Below are positions 61,652 through 64,000 of a DNA stretch of 64,000 nucleotides, piece after piece. Under the pieces are notes generated by a model, which saw only the letters and a program-made list of their open reading frames with translations, was not told the DNA's origin and did no database searches. Origin of the DNA: Promerops cafer (Eukaryota; Chordata; Aves; Passeriformes; Nectariniidae); the NCBI GenBank assembly GCA_013398275.1, contig VZSE01002916.1, forward strand, positions 1 through 64,000. Direction: 5' to 3'. Every line of letters starts with the position of its first letter. Position 1 is the stretch's first letter. A program made the position numbers and the translations under genes.

Positions 61652-62205
61652 ACCTTTCCCTTCCTGACTGTTTTGAACTCGTGTCTGTTTTCTTTCCCCC
61701 ATGCTTGTGAACTGCACAACTGTACATCTGTACCTGACTGTACATCTCAAATTTCTTTCATTAAAAAGAAGCACTTTATGTACTCCATCTTTTTTTTGAA
61801 ATCAAGGGTTTTTTTCCACTTCTGTCCTGTGTTTCCCCCAGATCTACTGGAAGTGACATGAGTGTTTTCTAGTGATAGACTTGAGGGAAAGCTTTATGAA
61901 GTATTGTAATGTAATTCAAAGGAGAGTAGCTTGGTTCTAAGTGTGCTTAGAGGGTTTTTGTACTGAGATTTTTTTTTTAGAACCTCTTAGCTTTACAAGG
62001 GTCTAGAATCCTGGTTAACCAGGCCACCAGGCCAGCAAACAATCAGCAAGAGCAGTCCCTTCCTCCACATGAGGGATTTAGGTATCTAAAAGGCTTCATT
62101 GACTGCATGTGGTAAATGCCTTGAGCCCTGCAGTGCCATATAAATCATTAAGTGGTTAATGTACACCATGTTGCCTTTAAAAACAAAATAAATCTTGATA
62201 CTGGG
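61652..62205 (+). other. JPT1: JPT1 3' UTR, approximate
   Basis: Sequence after the TAA at 61649-61651. An ATTAAA hexamer at about 61760 and AATAAA at 62187-62192 are alternative poly(A) signals, giving UTRs of roughly 130 or 560 nt. The downstream canonical hexamer is preferred here, without transcript evidence. Confidence 0.6.
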
Positions 62206-63189
62206 CTACTATGACACAGAGTCTGTGCCAAATAGAGGGCTGATGACCAGAGCCACCTGGCCTAGTGCTGGGAAGGGGCTGATTCAGACTTTATTCAGTA
62301 AAGGTGGAGTGGATCATATAAATAAGAATTACAGGGCATTTTTTTTTTTTACAACTGACTCAATGCTGTGCATGATCATGCTGGTGCTTGACCATGAGGC
62401 GAAAATCTCATCCTTTAAAGTGTGTGTTGTAACTTCACAAAGCTGGATTGTCGCTTGAAAGTAAATAATATAGAAATTTTGAAGCAGTGTTTCCTGTGTG
62501 GGTTTTATTTCATGGGTTTGGTTTTGCTTTGTTCTCAGTTGTCCTTGTCTCAGCCAACCTTCCCTGCTCTAACAGAGGAGAGTTCTTACACCTGGCTCGA
62601 GGTCACGACTACGTGCCATTTTCCCCTGAAGAGAGAATCTGACTTACCTCTTCATTTTTGTCTTCTAGATCAGAGAGCTGTGGAATTTGGCTTGATGTAT
62701 ACAATCTGTTTTATCCAAAATACTGTTTTTTTCTCAAGAAAACTGAGAAAAGTTTATTTTCCTCATTAAAAAGAAATAAAAGGAGGACCCTAAAAAGGGA
62801 GGGGATGGAATTGAGACCAACCCATGAAGTTCTCTGCTGTCCTGGAAGGGCTCTGCTGCCCAGTGAGCCATAGCAGAGGATCTGTATGGAGCTGCTGTGT
62901 CTGCTGGTGCCTTTTCCACCCTTCTGGAAGAACTGGTGCCTGAAAGCATCCTGGCTTTCCAGATCACTGCTGGAGAAGCCCTGCCCTGGGGTGCTGAACC
63001 TACCGAACTGGATTTGCTCTGACGTGCTCCTCCTTTCCTCCATCCAGGGGGGATCCTGTAGCTGATGTGCACCATGCCCTGCACCGACTGCATAGAGAGC
63101 ATGGGGAATAACCCATAAATTAATATTTCCTTTGCAAGCCCCATGCCCAGGGGAACTTGTTAATGCTCCTTGATGGCTGCTGAGGCTCC
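62206..63189. other. Spacer between JPT1 and NT5C
   Basis: About 1 kb without any exon I recognise. The open frames on both strands are unsupported. An A/T-rich tract with ATTAAA and AATAAA-like hexamers at 62764-62780 could be a distal JPT1 poly(A) site. The right end rises into the NT5C CpG island. Confidence 0.5.
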
Positions 63190-63466
63190 ACTGTGCTTCT
63201 TTCTCCTCGAGGCGGGGACCTGGCAGCCGCATCCCGGCCACTGCGGGGTCTCGAGGGATGGCAGGGGGCGGCTTTTGTGGGCTTTGGCTCTATTGCTGCT
63301 GGAGCCCAGCCCTGTTCCCGCGCGGGGCTGCCTTCGAGGCGCTCCGCTCCGCCTCTTCGTGCGTATCACGTCGTAATACATATGCATGAGCGCCCTCGCG
63401 TGTGCCGGAGCCGGGGGCGCTGCGGCCGCGTGTGCCGGGAGCGGCGAGCCGGGGTCTGGGATCGGG
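63190..63466 (+). promoter_or_regulatory. NT5C: NT5C CpG-island promoter and 5' UTR
   Basis: GC- and CpG-rich sequence ahead of the NT5C start codon, continuing through exon 1. No TATA box is evident. An in-frame upstream ATG at 63386 lies within this region. Confidence 0.6.
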
Positions 63467-63649
63467 ATGGGCAGCGCGGCTGCGCCGCTGCGGGTGCTGG
63501 TGGACATGGACGGGGTCCTGGCCGACTTCGAGGGCGCGGTGCTGCGGGGATTCCGCGCCCGCTTCCCCGCGGAGCCGCGCGTGGAGCTGGCGGAGCGCAG
63601 GGGCTTCTCGGTGCGGGAGCAGTACCGCAGCCTGCGGGAGGACCTGGCG
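63467..63649 (+). CDS. NT5C: NT5C, cytosolic 5'(3')-deoxyribonucleotidase, first exon only
   Basis: Sixty-one codons from ATG at 63467 to a GT donor at 63650; the rest of the gene is beyond the window. The translation contains LRVLVDMDGVLADFEGAVLR. The DMDGV motif of haloacid-dehalogenase-fold nucleotidases supplies the nucleophilic first Asp and the acid/base Asp two residues later. RRGFSVREQYRSLREDLA follows, a well-conserved substrate-side segment. The enzyme dephosphorylates deoxyribonucleoside monophosphates (and 2'/3' forms) in the cytosol and so limits dNTP pools. The mitochondrial paralogue NT5M has a very similar core. NT5C is chosen because of the JPT1 neighbour and the lack of a basic presequence. 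The in-frame ATG at 63386 would add 27 residues without any Lys or Arg, so the later start is preferred. Confidence 0.88.
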
Positions 63650-64000
63650 GTGAGTGCGGCTGCGGGGCCAACGCACCCTTCCCATCCCGCTGGGAAACCT
63701 CTCCCTGCCTGCCGGGCTGTGCGAGCTCAGCGTGGGACCAGTGTTTTTTAAAAACCCCTTTAATTACCTGCAGGTTTTTTTGTCCTTGTATACCTAGATG
63801 GGATTCGTTTAAGGAATACTCACTTAAACAATAAGTCATGTTTGTTTATGTATGATAATAACCAAATTCATGTCTACTCACTACATTTGCAGGTTCCTAG
63901 TTCCAGGAACTTTTGACCATCAGTAGTCATCAATCAGAACTCTGGCAGTTTGGAGCCTGTGGAAATGCTGACTAGATTCATACTCCTGTCTGTCAGCCAG
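63650..64000 (+). other. NT5C: NT5C intron 1 (start)
   Basis: Begins with a GTGAGTGCGG donor and runs off the window. I see no second exon before the end. Confidence 0.8.

Overview
This is vertebrate nuclear DNA, almost certainly avian. Every gene is split into GT-AG exons, promoters sit in CpG islands, and the interspersed repeats are chicken-repeat-1 (CR1) LINE fragments plus old MIR-like SINEs. Runs of N fall in GC-rich first-exon regions, as is common in bird assemblies. There is no operon, CRISPR array, tRNA or rRNA gene that I can support.

Five protein-coding genes are present, all recognised from exon-by-exon protein similarity. GGA3 (+, start codon at 95, stop at 17000) has 17 coding exons and encodes 754 residues. 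NUP85 (-, start at 30470, stop at 19559) has 19 coding exons and encodes 651 residues. SUMO2 (+) has exons 2-4 at 37453-42278; its first coding exon (about 7 residues) is probably hidden in the N gap 35847-36340. JPT1, formerly HN1 (+, 52112-61651), has 5 coding exons and encodes 157 residues. The first exon of NT5C (+, 63467-63649) begins at the right edge and the rest lies outside the window. From memory, this order and these relative orientations match the human 17q25 block MRPS7-GGA3-NUP85-SUMO2-JPT1-NT5C. GGA3 and NUP85 converge, with poly(A) signals under 400 bases apart. NUP85 and SUMO2 diverge from separate CpG islands about 5.3 kb apart. SUMO2, JPT1 and NT5C are co-oriented.

The genes have unrelated housekeeping roles: GGA3 in TGN/endosome sorting, NUP85 in the nuclear pore Y-complex, SUMO2 as a protein modifier, JPT1 as a small proliferation-associated protein and NT5C in nucleotide turnover. 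They are linked by conserved synteny, not by a shared pathway.

The least ordinary parts are: an assembly false duplication around the JPT1 promoter (48609-52889); six same-strand CCAAT boxes ahead of a TATA box at JPT1; a pair of similar, unidentified repeats of about 150 bp in two GGA3 introns; a decoy exon in NUP85; and a 28-nt microexon in JPT1. I found no convincing previously undescribed biological system. Exon boundaries were read by eye from splice sites, phase and family knowledge, with no alignment run.
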